Assembly: GCA_050485645.1 (NCBI GenBank)
Contig: JBJHBT010000016.1
Span: 1-64,000, forward strand
Reading direction: 5' to 3'
Origin: JBJHBP01 sp050485645
Lineage (GTDB): Bacteria > Pseudomonadota > Gammaproteobacteria > Steroidobacterales > Rariloculaceae
Length of the DNA: 64,000 bases
Shown here: positions 18,535-27,135 of the stretch, in pieces
Position numbering within the stretch: the stretch's first letter is position 1
How the letters are laid out: each line of letters starts with the position of its first letter
Position numbers and translations under genes: made by a program
Notes under the pieces: model-generated
What the model saw: the letters and a program-made list of their open reading frames with translations, nothing else
What the model was told of the DNA's origin: nothing
Database searches by the model: none

Positions 18535-18724
18535 TGAGAATTCCTGAGAACAATTTACCGCTCGAAAATATGATGCGAAGGATATAGTCTGAGCGCCCTC
18601 TTGGGGCGTGACATGTCACGCAGTTTGTCGGGTCGCCAGTCGCGGCTGCGCGGATCGGCGGCCAGTGTTGCAGAAACTGCGAAGCCTGTCAGTGTCGCCA
18701 GAGCCCAGCTGATTTATTGTTTGC
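18535..18724. promoter_or_regulatory. Divergent intergenic region between the PKS and the GT2 operon
   Basis: These 190 bases separate the minus-strand PKS start from the plus-strand glycosyltransferase operon, so both promoters of the glycan locus should lie here. The clearest element is a perfect 16-bp palindrome at 18606-18621, listed separately. I saw no convincing -24/-12 pair or strong sigma-70 hexamers on either strand, which fits activator-dependent promoters. Confidence 0.55.
18606..18621. promoter_or_regulatory. Perfect 16-bp palindrome, candidate operator
   Basis: GCGTGACATGTCACGC reads the same on both strands with no spacer. It lies 72 bases before the PKS start codon and about 110 before the GT2 gene, in the only divergent promoter region of the left glycan locus. 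Perfect palindromes of this size in such places usually bind a homodimeric regulator. No regulator gene is adjacent, so the protein is unknown. Confidence 0.55.
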
Positions 18725-18730
18725 GTGTCG

Positions 18731-19675
18731 ATGTCCGATGTCCCTATTGATTCCATGACAGAGCACCCCTCCATGAGCGCTCGCCGCTATGTGCTGATCT
18801 CGCCGTGCCGCAACGAATCCGAGTTCATGCGTGAGACGCTAGACACCGTGGTACAGCAATCGATACTTCCCGCCAGGTGGGTGATTGTCGATGACGGCTC
18901 CACGGATGAGACGCCGCGTATTCTTGCCGAGTACGCCGAAAAACACGACTGGATCCAGATCGTCACCCGACAGGACCGCGGCTATCGCGCCGTGGGTCCG
19001 GGCGTCGTGGATGCGTTCTATGCCGGCTATGCCATGATCGACAAGACGCAGTTCGACTACCTTTGCAAACTGGATCTGGATCTTCGTCTGCCGCCGGCGT
19101 ATTTCGAGACGCTGATGCAGCGTATGGAGGCCGATCCTGTCATTGCCACCTGCAGCGGCAAGGCGTACATCGTCCAGCATGGCCGGCTGGTCTGGGAGGG
19201 GCATGGCGACGAAACCTCGCTGGGCATGACGAAATTCTATCGCGTCGACCGCTTCGAAGCCATTGGCGGCTTTGTGCGGGAAGTGATGTGGGACGGCATC
19301 GACTGCCACAAATGCCGCATGCACGGCTGGAAAGCCTGCAGCTGGAATGACCCGGAACTGCGCTTCGTGCATCTGCGGCCGATGGGATCCAGCCAGCAGA
19401 GCATCTACATCGGCCGCGTGCGCCATGGCTATGGCCAGTACTTCATGGGCACGAGCTTTGTGTTCATGCTGGCCAGCGCGCTGTATCGGCTCAATGAGAG
19501 ACCTTACCTGCTGGGCAGTGCCGCCATGCTGTGGGGCTGGCTGAAAAGCGCACTGGCGCGCAAACCACGATTCGACGACCCGGAGTTCCGCCGTTTCCTG
19601 AGACGCTATCACCGACGTGCGCTGATCGTCGGAAAGCATCGTGCAACCCAAGAGCTGACCGGCTCGGGCACCTGA
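18731..19675 (+). CDS. Glycosyltransferase family 2
   Basis: This 314-residue inverting glycosyltransferase has a GT-A fold. The N-terminal core reads VLISPCRNESEFMRETLD, then VIVDDGSTDETPRIL with the nucleotide-binding Asp, and CKLDLDLRLPP at the DxD position. A late WDGIDCHKCRMHGW acidic segment is near residue 190. The C-terminus is positively charged with one weak hydrophobic stretch (FVFMLASALYRL), suggesting membrane association. The frame also allows a GTG two codons upstream and an ATG at 18773; the latter begins MSARRYVLISP and could be the true start. It opens the plus-strand operon: the asparagine synthase start follows the stop by 3 bases. Confidence 0.82.
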   Translation: MSDVPIDSMTEHPSMSARRYVLISPCRNESEFMRETLDTVVQQSILPARWVIVDDGSTDETPRILAEYAEKHDWIQIVTRQDRGYRAVGPGVVDAFYAGYAMIDKTQFDYLCKLDLDLRLPPAYFETLMQRMEADPVIATCSGKAYIVQHGRLVWEGHGDETSLGMTKFYRVDRFEAIGGFVREVMWDGIDCHKCRMHGWKACSWNDPELRFVHLRPMGSSQQSIYIGRVRHGYGQYFMGTSFVFMLASALYRLNERPYLLGSAAMLWGWLKSALARKPRFDDPEFRRFLRRYHRRALIVGKHRATQELTGSGT

Positions 19676-19678
19676 CTC

Positions 19679-21616
19679 GTGTGTGGCCTGGCAGGTATCG
19701 TGGGCGCTCAGACCCCCGCCAATCGTGACGCCCTGCGCCGCATGAACCAAGCCATGGGGCATCGCGGACCGGATGGGGAAGGCTACTGGGAATCCGAAGC
19801 GGATGGACAGGGCTGGGGCGCGATGCTGGCACATCGGCGACTGTCGATACTTGATCTGTCGGACGCCGCGGCACAGCCCATGGTGGACCCTGTGAGCGGC
19901 GATGTCGTTGTCCTCAACGGCGAAATCTACAACTACACCGATCTGCGCACGCGCACCCGCGATGGCAACTCACTGACATCCACCGGTGATACGGCCGCCA
20001 TGCTGCGCACGCTCAGCGCCGACGGTGTGGACGCGGTGAGCAGTCTGCGCGGAATGTTCGCATTCGCCTTCTGGCATCGCGCCGCGCGTGAGCTCACGCT
20101 GGCGCGCGATCCGGCCGGCATCAAGCCGCTTTATTTGATGAGAAATCCCGATGCCTTCGGCGACTGGTCGCTGGCGTTTGCATCCGAACTGCGTGCGCTC
20201 CTGGCGTCGGGCCTGCTGCAGGCGCCGAAGCTGGATCCCACGGCCGTGCGTTCGGTGGTCTGGAACGGCTTCGTGGTGGGTCCGTCGACGATCGTGAAGG
20301 GCATTACCTGTGCGCTGCCGGCCGAGGCGATCACCGTGGATGATCGCGGACAGGAACGCCGGCGCTGGCGCTTCTGGCAGCGCGTGACGCCGGGGCGTGC
20401 CGGTACCGCGAGCGAGCGCGACGTGCGCGAAGCACTGCAGGAAAGCGTGCGCCTGCATCTGGCCAGCGACGTGCCGCTGGGTGTGTTTCTGTCCGGTGGC
20501 GTGGATTCGTCGGCGGTCGCCAACCTGGCACATCGCGCCACGGGGCGTGTGCGCACGTTCACGCTGGCCTTTGAGGAGGCGCACCACAACGAAGGCGTAT
20601 TCGCGCGGCAGGTGGCCGAAGCCATCGGCACCGATCACCAGGAAGTGCTGCTCACGCAGCACGATTTTCTGGACAGCCTGGGTGGTGCGCTGGAGAGTCT
20701 GGATCAGCCCACGTTCGATGGCATTAATTCGTATGTGATGTCGCGCGCGGTTCGTGACGCTGGCTTCAAAGTGGCGCTGGTGGGTACCGGTGGCGACGAG
20801 CTGTTCGGTGGCTATACGGCATTCGCCGATCTGCCCCGGCTGCATGCGCTGTCCGCCCGCATGCGCTGGATGCCGCGCGCGTGGCGCACGTCGGCTGCAC
20901 GCGTCATTGCACGGGTTCGCACCGGCCGTGGTGGCGCCGTGCCGCCACAGACCCGCTGGGCCAAGCTGCCGCATATGGTGCGTCATGGCGACGAGATGAT
21001 TGCGCTGTATCAACTTGCCTATGGACTCTTCCTGCCTGACTTCCAGCAGCAGCTGCTGGCCGGCCATTCCGGCGCGGATGATCTGATCGACGGACTGCCG
21101 CTGCCCATGCGGCACGACCTGGAACAGGACATCGCCGGCCGTTCACGGTTGGCCACCGTCAGCGTGCTTGAGCAGCGGCTGTTTCTGGGTGAACGGTTGC
21201 TGCGCGACACCGATGCGGCCAGCATGGCGGCTTCGATCGAGATCCGGCTGCCGCTGGTGGATGTGGTGTTGCTGACGGCGGTGGAGCAGCTGTCCGACGA
21301 GACGCGCTTCATGCCGGTGCGTTCCAAGGCGCTGCTGCGCAGGATAGGGCTGGAAGGACTCGATCAGCGCATGTTCGAGCGTCCCAAGCAGGGGTTCGAG
21401 TTGCCGTATGAGCAGTGGCTGAAAGGCGCGCTGGGTAGGGAAGTTGGTGTCACGCTCAAGGATCGTGATCAGGTGGCTGCGGCAGGGCTGGAGCCGGACA
21501 TGGTGGGCGTGCTTTGGGATGCGTTCCTGGCGGGGGCGCCCGGGCTCTACTGGACCCGGCTCTGGGCACTGTATGTCCTAGTGCGTTGGTCTTCGAAGCA
21601 TGCCCTGCGGTGCTGA
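19679..21616 (+). CDS. Asparagine synthase (glutamine-hydrolysing)-like amidotransferase
   Basis: This 645-residue class II amidotransferase starts at a GTG. After removal of the initiator Met, Cys2 (MCGLAGIVG) would be the glutaminase nucleophile, supported by HRGPDGEG, HRRLSILDLS and NGEIYNY. The synthetase domain carries the PP-loop VFLSGGVDSSAV near residues 263-275. Homologues in exopolysaccharide clusters are thought to amidate uronic acids or other carboxylates of the glycan rather than make free asparagine. Its position between two GT2 genes, with gaps of 3 bases on each side, supports that reading. The exact substrate cannot be told. Confidence 0.87.
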   Translation: MCGLAGIVGAQTPANRDALRRMNQAMGHRGPDGEGYWESEADGQGWGAMLAHRRLSILDLSDAAAQPMVDPVSGDVVVLNGEIYNYTDLRTRTRDGNSLTSTGDTAAMLRTLSADGVDAVSSLRGMFAFAFWHRAARELTLARDPAGIKPLYLMRNPDAFGDWSLAFASELRALLASGLLQAPKLDPTAVRSVVWNGFVVGPSTIVKGITCALPAEAITVDDRGQERRRWRFWQRVTPGRAGTASERDVREALQESVRLHLASDVPLGVFLSGGVDSSAVANLAHRATGRVRTFTLAFEEAHHNEGVFARQVAEAIGTDHQEVLLTQHDFLDSLGGALESLDQPTFDGINSYVMSRAVRDAGFKVALVGTGGDELFGGYTAFADLPRLHALSARMRWMPRAWRTSAARVIARVRTGRGGAVPPQTRWAKLPHMVRHGDEMIALYQLAYGLFLPDFQQQLLAGHSGADDLIDGLPLPMRHDLEQDIAGRSRLATVSVLEQRLFLGERLLRDTDAASMAASIEIRLPLVDVVLLTAVEQLSDETRFMPVRSKALLRRIGLEGLDQRMFERPKQGFELPYEQWLKGALGREVGVTLKDRDQVAAAGLEPDMVGVLWDAFLAGAPGLYWTRLWALYVLVRWSSKHALRC

Positions 21617-21619
21617 TCC

Positions 21620-22612
21620 ATGGCTGAGAACTTGGTTCGTAATCATGTTGGCGTGGTCGTCATCGGCCGTAATGAAGGCGAAAGACTGCGCGTTTGCCTG
21701 GAATCGGTGATTGGTCATGTCAGGCGTGTTGTTTATGTCGACTCCGGGTCGACCGACGATTCTGTGACGATGGCAAAGTCCATGGGGGCTTTGGTTGTAG
21801 AACTGAGCTCCGACACGGGTTTCACTGCGGCGCGTGCGCGCAACGCCGGTTGGCGACACCTGCGCGATAGTGACCCTGAAGTGGAGTTTGTTCAGTTCGT
21901 AGACGGGGACTGTGAACTCGTTGACGGTTGGATCGAATTGGCAGTTCGCTGTTTGCGCGAGCGCCGTGAATTGTCGGTAGTGTGCGGAAGACGGAAAGAA
22001 CGCTTTCCTGAGAAGTCAGTGTTCAACGCAATATGTGACGTTGAATGGAATACGAGGGTTGGTGAGACTGCGGCCTGTGGCGGCGACTCCATGATGCGAA
22101 TGACTGCGTTGGAGGCTGTGTCAGGCTTCAGGGCTTCGCTGATTGCTGGAGAAGAGCCGGAGCTGTGTCTGCGGTTAAGGCGGGCAGGTTGGAAAGTCTA
22201 CAGACTGGACGCCGACATGACACTTCATGACGCGGCAATGTATCACGTCCATCAATGGTGGAAACGTTCGCAGCGAGCCGGATATGCCTATGCGGAAGGG
22301 GCATGGTTGCACGGCCGCGAAACTGAACGGTACTGCATCCACAATTGTATGAGTGCGATGGTCTGGGCGGCCGGAATTCCGGCGGCGGTGCTTCTCTGTG
22401 TCTATCTCGTTGGTCCTGCGCTGTGGTTTCTGCTCCTTGTCTATCCTTTGCAGGTTCTGAGGCTGTTTTTTATTGAGAGAGGTGCGTGGAGTGTGCGATT
22501 GGCGCGCGCAATGACTCTCGTGTTGGGCAAGTTTGCGGAAGCGACCGGTTTGTTGTGTTTCCTCTGGCACCTCTTCAGTGGGAAGCAAGGTCGCCTCATT
22601 GAGTACAAGTAG
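21620..22612 (+). CDS. Glycosyltransferase family 2 with C-terminal membrane segments
   Basis: This 330-residue protein has a GT2 catalytic domain: VVVIGRNEGERLRVCL near residues 12-27, VVYVDSGSTDDSV near 37-49, and FVDGDCELVDGW at the DxD position. AGEEPELCLRLRRAGW near 181 supplies the catalytic-base region. The C-terminal 90 residues contain two strong hydrophobic helices (around AGIPAAVLLCVYLVG and WFLLLVYPLQVL), so it is anchored in the inner membrane. This layout is common for enzymes of exopolysaccharide operons that work on lipid-linked intermediates. The gene follows the asparagine synthase gene by 3 bases. Confidence 0.87.
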   Translation: MAENLVRNHVGVVVIGRNEGERLRVCLESVIGHVRRVVYVDSGSTDDSVTMAKSMGALVVELSSDTGFTAARARNAGWRHLRDSDPEVEFVQFVDGDCELVDGWIELAVRCLRERRELSVVCGRRKERFPEKSVFNAICDVEWNTRVGETAACGGDSMMRMTALEAVSGFRASLIAGEEPELCLRLRRAGWKVYRLDADMTLHDAAMYHVHQWWKRSQRAGYAYAEGAWLHGRETERYCIHNCMSAMVWAAGIPAAVLLCVYLVGPALWFLLLVYPLQVLRLFFIERGAWSVRLARAMTLVLGKFAEATGLLCFLWHLFSGKQGRLIEYK

Positions 22613-22643
22613 ACCTTGAGTAATTGGAGTCGGGACAACAGCA

Positions 22644-23870
22644 GTGCGTATAGCCTACTTCGTCAACCAATATCCGAAAGTCAGCCATACCTTCATTCGA
22701 CGTGAAATACATGCACTGGAGACGCTGGGGCTGAGTGTCGTCCGCATCGCGCTCAGAGGGTGGCATGAAGATCTGGCGGATCCGGAGGACGAATCTGAAC
22801 GCGGGATTACCAGGTACGCGCTAAGGCAGGGGTTGCCTGGCCTGGTATTGGCGGGTGCGCGGGAATTTCTCTTAGGTCCGGTCCGTTGGTGTCGTACATT
22901 TCTGCTTGCAACCCGGATGGCTTATCGTTCAGATCGTCCGCTGGTTTACCACTGGGCGTATTTTCTTGAGGCATGCGTTGTCGCAGCATGGCTGAGAGGA
23001 AGTCGTGCCGAGCACATTCACGCACACTTCGGCACTAATTCTACCGATGTGGCGATGCTGGCAGCGCTAATGACTGGCATGACTTACAGCTTCACTGCGC
23101 ACGGCCCGGAGGAATTCGACCGACCGCTATCGATCGGACTACCGGAGAAGATTCGTCGCGCCCGATTCGTTGTCGCGATAAGTTCCTTCGGACGAAGCCA
23201 GCTGTTTCGCTGGGTGCCACATAGTGAGTGGGCCAAGGTTAAGGTGGTCCGCTGCGGGTTGGACAGCTCGTTTCTTGAAGCCCCGCCTTCCTGTTGCCCC
23301 GACGTCCCAAGATTGGTGTGTGTGGGGCGCTTGTGCGAGCAGAAAGGGCAGCTGCTGCTGGTGCACGCAGCTGCCAAGCTTGCTGAGCGTGGCATCCGGT
23401 GTGAAATCGTCCTCGCTGGCGATGGAGAAATGCGCGAATCGATTGAGGCACGGATCACGGAACTCGGCCTGCAATCTCAATTTCGAATTACAGGATGGAT
23501 TGCTTCATCCATGGTTCAGGAAGAGTTGAAGGCGGCACGTGCACTGGTGCTTGCAAGCTTTGCTGAAGGTTTGCCTGTGGTAATTATGGAGGCGATGGCG
23601 CTCGGACGCCCCGTGGTATCGTCGTACGTAGCCGGAATCCCGGAGCTGGTGCTGCCCGGCACCAACGGATGGCTCGTGCCGGCGGGGTGTGTCGATTCCC
23701 TAGCCGATGCGCTGGAAGCTTGTCTCAATTGCCAGCCCTCGGAGCTAGACCGAATGGGGATGGCCGCACGCGATCGCGTCCGTGGGCGTCACAGCGCGCT
23801 TACCGAATCGAGTCGACTCAAGGAGTACTTCTTGGGCTTCCGGCAATCAGATCGGGAAGAAGTGAAATGA
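22644..23870 (+). CDS. Glycosyltransferase family 4
   Basis: This 408-residue GT-B enzyme starts at a GTG and begins MRIAYFVNQYPKVSHTFIRREI, a signature of the GT4 colanic-acid/EpsF-like group. It continues with HIHAHFGTNSTDVAML and the acceptor loop SFTAHGPEEFDRP. In the donor domain come RLVCVGRLCEQKGQ and the Glu-x7-Glu motif FAEGLPVVIMEAMA. Length and motifs are complete. Its stop overlaps the next glycosyltransferase start as ATGA, so the two are translationally coupled. The sugar transferred is unknown. Confidence 0.9.
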   Translation: MRIAYFVNQYPKVSHTFIRREIHALETLGLSVVRIALRGWHEDLADPEDESERGITRYALRQGLPGLVLAGAREFLLGPVRWCRTFLLATRMAYRSDRPLVYHWAYFLEACVVAAWLRGSRAEHIHAHFGTNSTDVAMLAALMTGMTYSFTAHGPEEFDRPLSIGLPEKIRRARFVVAISSFGRSQLFRWVPHSEWAKVKVVRCGLDSSFLEAPPSCCPDVPRLVCVGRLCEQKGQLLLVHAAAKLAERGIRCEIVLAGDGEMRESIEARITELGLQSQFRITGWIASSMVQEELKAARALVLASFAEGLPVVIMEAMALGRPVVSSYVAGIPELVLPGTNGWLVPAGCVDSLADALEACLNCQPSELDRMGMAARDRVRGRHSALTESSRLKEYFLGFRQSDREEVK

Positions 23871-24865
23871 TGACGCATCGGTTGCTGGTCGTGATCGTCA
23901 ACTGGCGATCACCTGATTTGGTTGTCGAGTGTCTGCGTTCCATGGTGGAGGAGGTCGCCAGCATCGAAGGCTGCTTTGTTTGTGTAGTGGACAACGCGTC
24001 TGGCGATGGGTCTGCCGAGACCATGGAGCAGGCGATTTCCGCGAATGGATGGCGTGACTGGGCCTGCGTGGTTCGTTCAGACCGCAATGGCGGATTTGCA
24101 ACCGGAAACAATCTTGGCGTTCGCGAGATGCGTAACCGGGGACTACGGCCGGAATACGTGCTGCTGCTGAATCCGGATACTCTGGTGAGACCCAATGCGT
24201 TCCAGGTGCTCCTGGATTTCCTGGAGAGCCACGCTGATGTGGGGATCGCGGGCGGGCGCAGCGAAGACCCGGATGCCACTCCACAGGAATGCTGCTTCAG
24301 TTTTCCAGGCATGGTGAGCGAATTCTCGACCTACTTCGGATTGGGCCTGTTCGACAGGCTTGCCCGCCGCAGCCTCGCGCGCCCTGGGATTCCCGAGGTA
24401 CCGACCGAGGTCGACTGGGTGTCAGGCGCCCACATGATGATTCGCTGGCGTGTCTTCGAGGACATCGGCCTAATGGACGAAGGCTACTTTCTCTACTATG
24501 AAGAAACCGACTTCACGTTGCGGGCGCGACGGGCGGGCTGGCGCTGCTGGCATATACCGCAGAGCCGGATCGTACACTTGGTCGGGCAGAGTAGCGGTCT
24601 GAGTTCACGCGACGCACGTCCACCCAGGCGGCCCGGCTATTGGTTTGAATCGCGGAGGCGGTACTTCGTTCTGAACCACGGGTGCCTATATGCTGCGATC
24701 ACCGATGGCCTAGTATTGATTGCATTAACTCTAAGTAGATTGAGGTCGCTCGTGCAACCACGTATCAATTCTGGGCCACCAAGGTTTTTTCGCGACCTCA
24801 TGTCTTACAGCCCGATTCTGTTCAGGAGAGGCGAGACTGCTAGGCGGATCGATGGCCCGACATGA
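23867..24865 (+). CDS. Glycosyltransferase family 2, rhamnosyltransferase-like
   Basis: This 332-residue GT2 enzyme has VVIVNWRSPDLVVECL at the N-terminus and CVVDNASGDGSAETM for nucleotide binding. RNGGFATGNNLGVREM is typical of rhamnosyltransferase-like GT2 proteins, and LLLNPDTLVRPNAF carries the DxD-equivalent. The catalytic segment LMDEGYFLYYEETDFTLR is also characteristic. I set the start at the ATG at 23867, overlapping the stop of the GT4 gene. It closes the plus-strand operon; 80 bases later the WecG-like gene ends on the other strand. Rhamnose specificity is only suggested by family resemblance. Confidence 0.88.
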   Translation: MMTHRLLVVIVNWRSPDLVVECLRSMVEEVASIEGCFVCVVDNASGDGSAETMEQAISANGWRDWACVVRSDRNGGFATGNNLGVREMRNRGLRPEYVLLLNPDTLVRPNAFQVLLDFLESHADVGIAGGRSEDPDATPQECCFSFPGMVSEFSTYFGLGLFDRLARRSLARPGIPEVPTEVDWVSGAHMMIRWRVFEDIGLMDEGYFLYYEETDFTLRARRAGWRCWHIPQSRIVHLVGQSSGLSSRDARPPRRPGYWFESRRRYFVLNHGCLYAAITDGLVLIALTLSRLRSLVQPRINSGPPRFFRDLMSYSPILFRRGETARRIDGPT

Positions 24866-24945
24866 GGTTTGCGCAGACAATTGCGCAGCCCGTGCGCATC
24901 TCGTTGATTGTCTCGGATAGTGAGCTAAGTCGGCTGGCGCGAGTG

Positions 24946-25908
24946 CTACCTGTGATCAGCGGCTTGCGATCGCCCTGGCTTGTTCAACAGACGAATTGCC
25001 ATAGAGGTGATGAGCAGCTTCAGGGCGAACGGGAGGCCGTGCACGAGGTATCGGCTGGCCAGTCGACGTGTTTCCTGAGTCAGTCTGTGTAACCACTCCA
25101 GGCCACTTCTCTGCATCCATACAGGAGCCCGATTGATCTCGCCACTTATGAAGCTGAGGCTGATACCTATGCCCAGCCACCACGCTTGTGGCAGGTAGGA
25201 CCGCATTTCGTCGATGAGTTTCTCGGCTTTAGGAAAGCCTAATGCCACATAGATGATATCCGGCGATGCCTTTGTCAGCGCGGCTCTCAATTCGGAAAGC
25301 TCACTGTGGTTGTTTTCGAAACCGAATGGCGGGTACCACGTTCCCGCGATCTTCAGGTCTGGATACGTATCTTTCAGGATGCCTGCTGCTCGTGAGGATG
25401 TGTCCGGCCGACCACCGCCGAGCAGAAAGAGCGACAGCCCATGCTTTTCGGCTTGTTCAGCAACGGTCCAGACCAGGTCGGATCCACAAACGCGCGCCTT
25501 GAGCGGGGTTCCCTGGATTCGGCTGGCCCACACGAGTGGCATGCCATCGGCAACCCGCACATCTGCGCGACTGACAAGCGCGTTCAGGGAAGGGTCCGCC
25601 TGAGCCAGCCGAGCGATGTCAGCATTGGGCGTTAATACCCATCCTCCTCGGCCTGCTCTTGCCTCGGATACGATATGTTCAACGCACTCCGCTTCACTGA
25701 TATTATGCAGATCAATGCCCCCAATCGTTACGAGGGGGTGTTGGGCGGGTGTTTTGAAGTCTGTGCTAGTACGTGACACGGTATGCGTTAAGCGCGTTGG
25801 GGCGTCCGTGCTTACTTGGCCTGGCGGTAGCCGAATTGTGGACGCGATATAGGGTAAAGAATAGTTAGGGTAAAGAGTAGTTCGCATTACGACACGAGCA
25901 AAATTCAC
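24946..25908 (-). CDS. WecG/TagA/CpsF-family glycosyltransferase
   Basis: This protein of up to 320 residues belongs to family GT26, which adds N-acetylmannosaminuronate, N-acetylmannosamine or glucose to undecaprenyl-linked acceptors. The conserved stretch begins at residue 60 with VTIGGIDLHNIS and continues VLTPNADIARLA, ADGMPLVWASR, the GGG-containing nucleotide loop LFLLGGGRPDTS and VALGFPKAEKLI. The first 50-odd residues are not conserved and are partly encoded by two small tandem duplications (25851-25921), so the annotated GTG start at 25908 is uncertain; an ATG at 25887 is also possible. It is convergent with the GT2 operon and divergent from the DegT operon. Confidence 0.85.
   Translation of the reverse strand: MNFARVVMRTTLYPNYSLPYIASTIRLPPGQVSTDAPTRLTHTVSRTSTDFKTPAQHPLVTIGGIDLHNISEAECVEHIVSEARAGRGGWVLTPNADIARLAQADPSLNALVSRADVRVADGMPLVWASRIQGTPLKARVCGSDLVWTVAEQAEKHGLSLFLLGGGRPDTSSRAAGILKDTYPDLKIAGTWYPPFGFENNHSELSELRAALTKASPDIIYVALGFPKAEKLIDEMRSYLPQAWWLGIGISLSFISGEINRAPVWMQRSGLEWLHRLTQETRRLASRYLVHGLPFALKLLITSMAIRLLNKPGRSQAADHR
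25851..25882. repeat. Tandem 16-bp duplication
   Basis: AGGGTAAAGAATAGTT at 25851-25866 is followed immediately by the same 16-mer with one change (A to G at the eleventh base) at 25867-25882. It lies at the 5' end of the WecG-like gene, in the presumed promoter or N-terminal region. Confidence 0.85.
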
Positions 25909-25921
25909 ACGAGCAAAATTC
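25892..25921. repeat. Perfect tandem 15-bp duplication
   Basis: ACACGAGCAAAATTC occurs at 25892-25906 and again at 25907-25921 without a gap. It sits 9 bases after the 16-bp duplication, so two independent short duplications are clustered between the divergent WecG-like and DegT genes. They could be replication-slippage products or paired regulator sites. Confidence 0.85.
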
Positions 25922-26016
25922 TTTGACGCAATACCAACAATCCGAAGAGAGTTGGCGTATTAATTCGTGTGCAACGCGCGGACCAATCCTCTGAAGACGT
26001 AAAATGTGGTCCCTGA

Positions 26017-27135
26017 ATGCCTGACGATAACCATATTTTCGTCTCCCGACCAGTGCTTCCGTCTCAGTCGGAGCTTCTTCCGCTACTTGACGAAATCTGG
26101 GCATCCGCGACTCTGACCAACAACGGCCCCATTCATGCCCGTTTCGAGGCTGCCGTGGCCGGCTACCTGGGCGTGGAGCAGGTGTCGGTCGTTGCTAATG
26201 CCACGCTGGGCCTGATGCTGGCGCTTCGCCAGCTGGGAGCCACCGGAGAGGTCATTACCACCCCGTTTTCTTTCGTCGCCACCGCGCACGCGCTGAAGTG
26301 GACGTGCCTGGAACCCGTGTTCGCCGATGTCGATCCGGTCACGCTGAACCTGGACCCGGCCGCAATCGAACGCGCCATCACTCCCCGGACTACCGCGATC
26401 CTCCCGGTGCACTGTTTTGGAGCCAGGTGCGATGTCGAGGGCATACAGGCTGTGGCCGAAAGGCATGGTCTCAAGGTGCTCTACGATGCCGCTCACGCGT
26501 TCGCGGTGCAGGACGACGGCGGTAGCATTCTGCGTCACGGGGACATGTCGGTCGTGAGCTTCCACGCCACCAAGGTATTCAACACGTTCGAAGGCGGCGC
26601 TGTGATATGCCCGGATCGCAATGTCAAGCTGGCCATCGACCGGCTCAGGAATTTCGGCATTGTCGACGAGGTGAATGTGGAATCGGTCGGTCTGAACGCG
26701 AAGCTGTCGGAGCTCGCCTCCGCGATCGGTCTGCTGCAGCTTCGGCACGTGGATGACGCGATCACCCGCAGGGCGCGTGCGGATGGCCTATACCGGGAGC
26801 GTCTGGCCGATATGGCTGGTATCAAATGCGTGGACTCCGGCAATCTGGTGCGACGCAACTTCTACAGTTTCCCGGTCCTCGTCGGGGAAGACTTTCCGAT
26901 GACTCGGGATGCCCTTTGCGATTTCCTGCGCGGCCACGGCATCCATGCCAGGCGTTATTTTTTTCCCTTGATTTCCAATCTTGCACTCTACGGCGACCTG
27001 CCGTCCGCAAGCTGGGCCAACTTGCCGGTGGCGAACGACATCTCTTCGCGCATCCTGTGTCTGCCGTTGTACCCGGATCTGTCGACGGATGATCAGGAAC
27101 GGATCCTGGGGTTGATTCGGCAGGCGGCCAGTTGA
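26017..27135 (+). CDS. DegT/DnrJ/EryC1/StrS-family aminotransferase
   Basis: This 372-residue PLP-dependent enzyme probably transaminates a nucleotide-linked keto-sugar to make an amino sugar for the glycan. The PLP lysine is Lys186 in SFHATKVFNTFEGG, and the cofactor Asp157 lies in VLYDAAHAFAV. TTPFSFVATAHAL near residue 81 and RRYFFPL in the C-terminal part also match the family. The next gene starts inside its stop codon (TGATG), so it heads a coupled operon with a GT61-like and a GT4 gene. No matching keto-sugar-forming dehydratase other than Gmd is seen in the window, so the substrate is open. Confidence 0.88.
   Translation: MPDDNHIFVSRPVLPSQSELLPLLDEIWASATLTNNGPIHARFEAAVAGYLGVEQVSVVANATLGLMLALRQLGATGEVITTPFSFVATAHALKWTCLEPVFADVDPVTLNLDPAAIERAITPRTTAILPVHCFGARCDVEGIQAVAERHGLKVLYDAAHAFAVQDDGGSILRHGDMSVVSFHATKVFNTFEGGAVICPDRNVKLAIDRLRNFGIVDEVNVESVGLNAKLSELASAIGLLQLRHVDDAITRRARADGLYRERLADMAGIKCVDSGNLVRRNFYSFPVLVGEDFPMTRDALCDFLRGHGIHARRYFFPLISNLALYGDLPSASWANLPVANDISSRILCLPLYPDLSTDDQERILGLIRQAAS

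Noticed and set aside
17386..18537. A 383-codon open frame antisense to the PKS ketosynthase
   Set aside because: It lies wholly opposite the conserved KS domain and its translation is low in recognisable motifs; it is a shadow frame.
18535..18724. Possible sigma-54 -24/-12 promoter controlled by PrsR
   Set aside because: The only GG-N10-GC pair (near TCGGGTCGCCAGTCGCG) lacks the conserved T before GG and the TTGC element.
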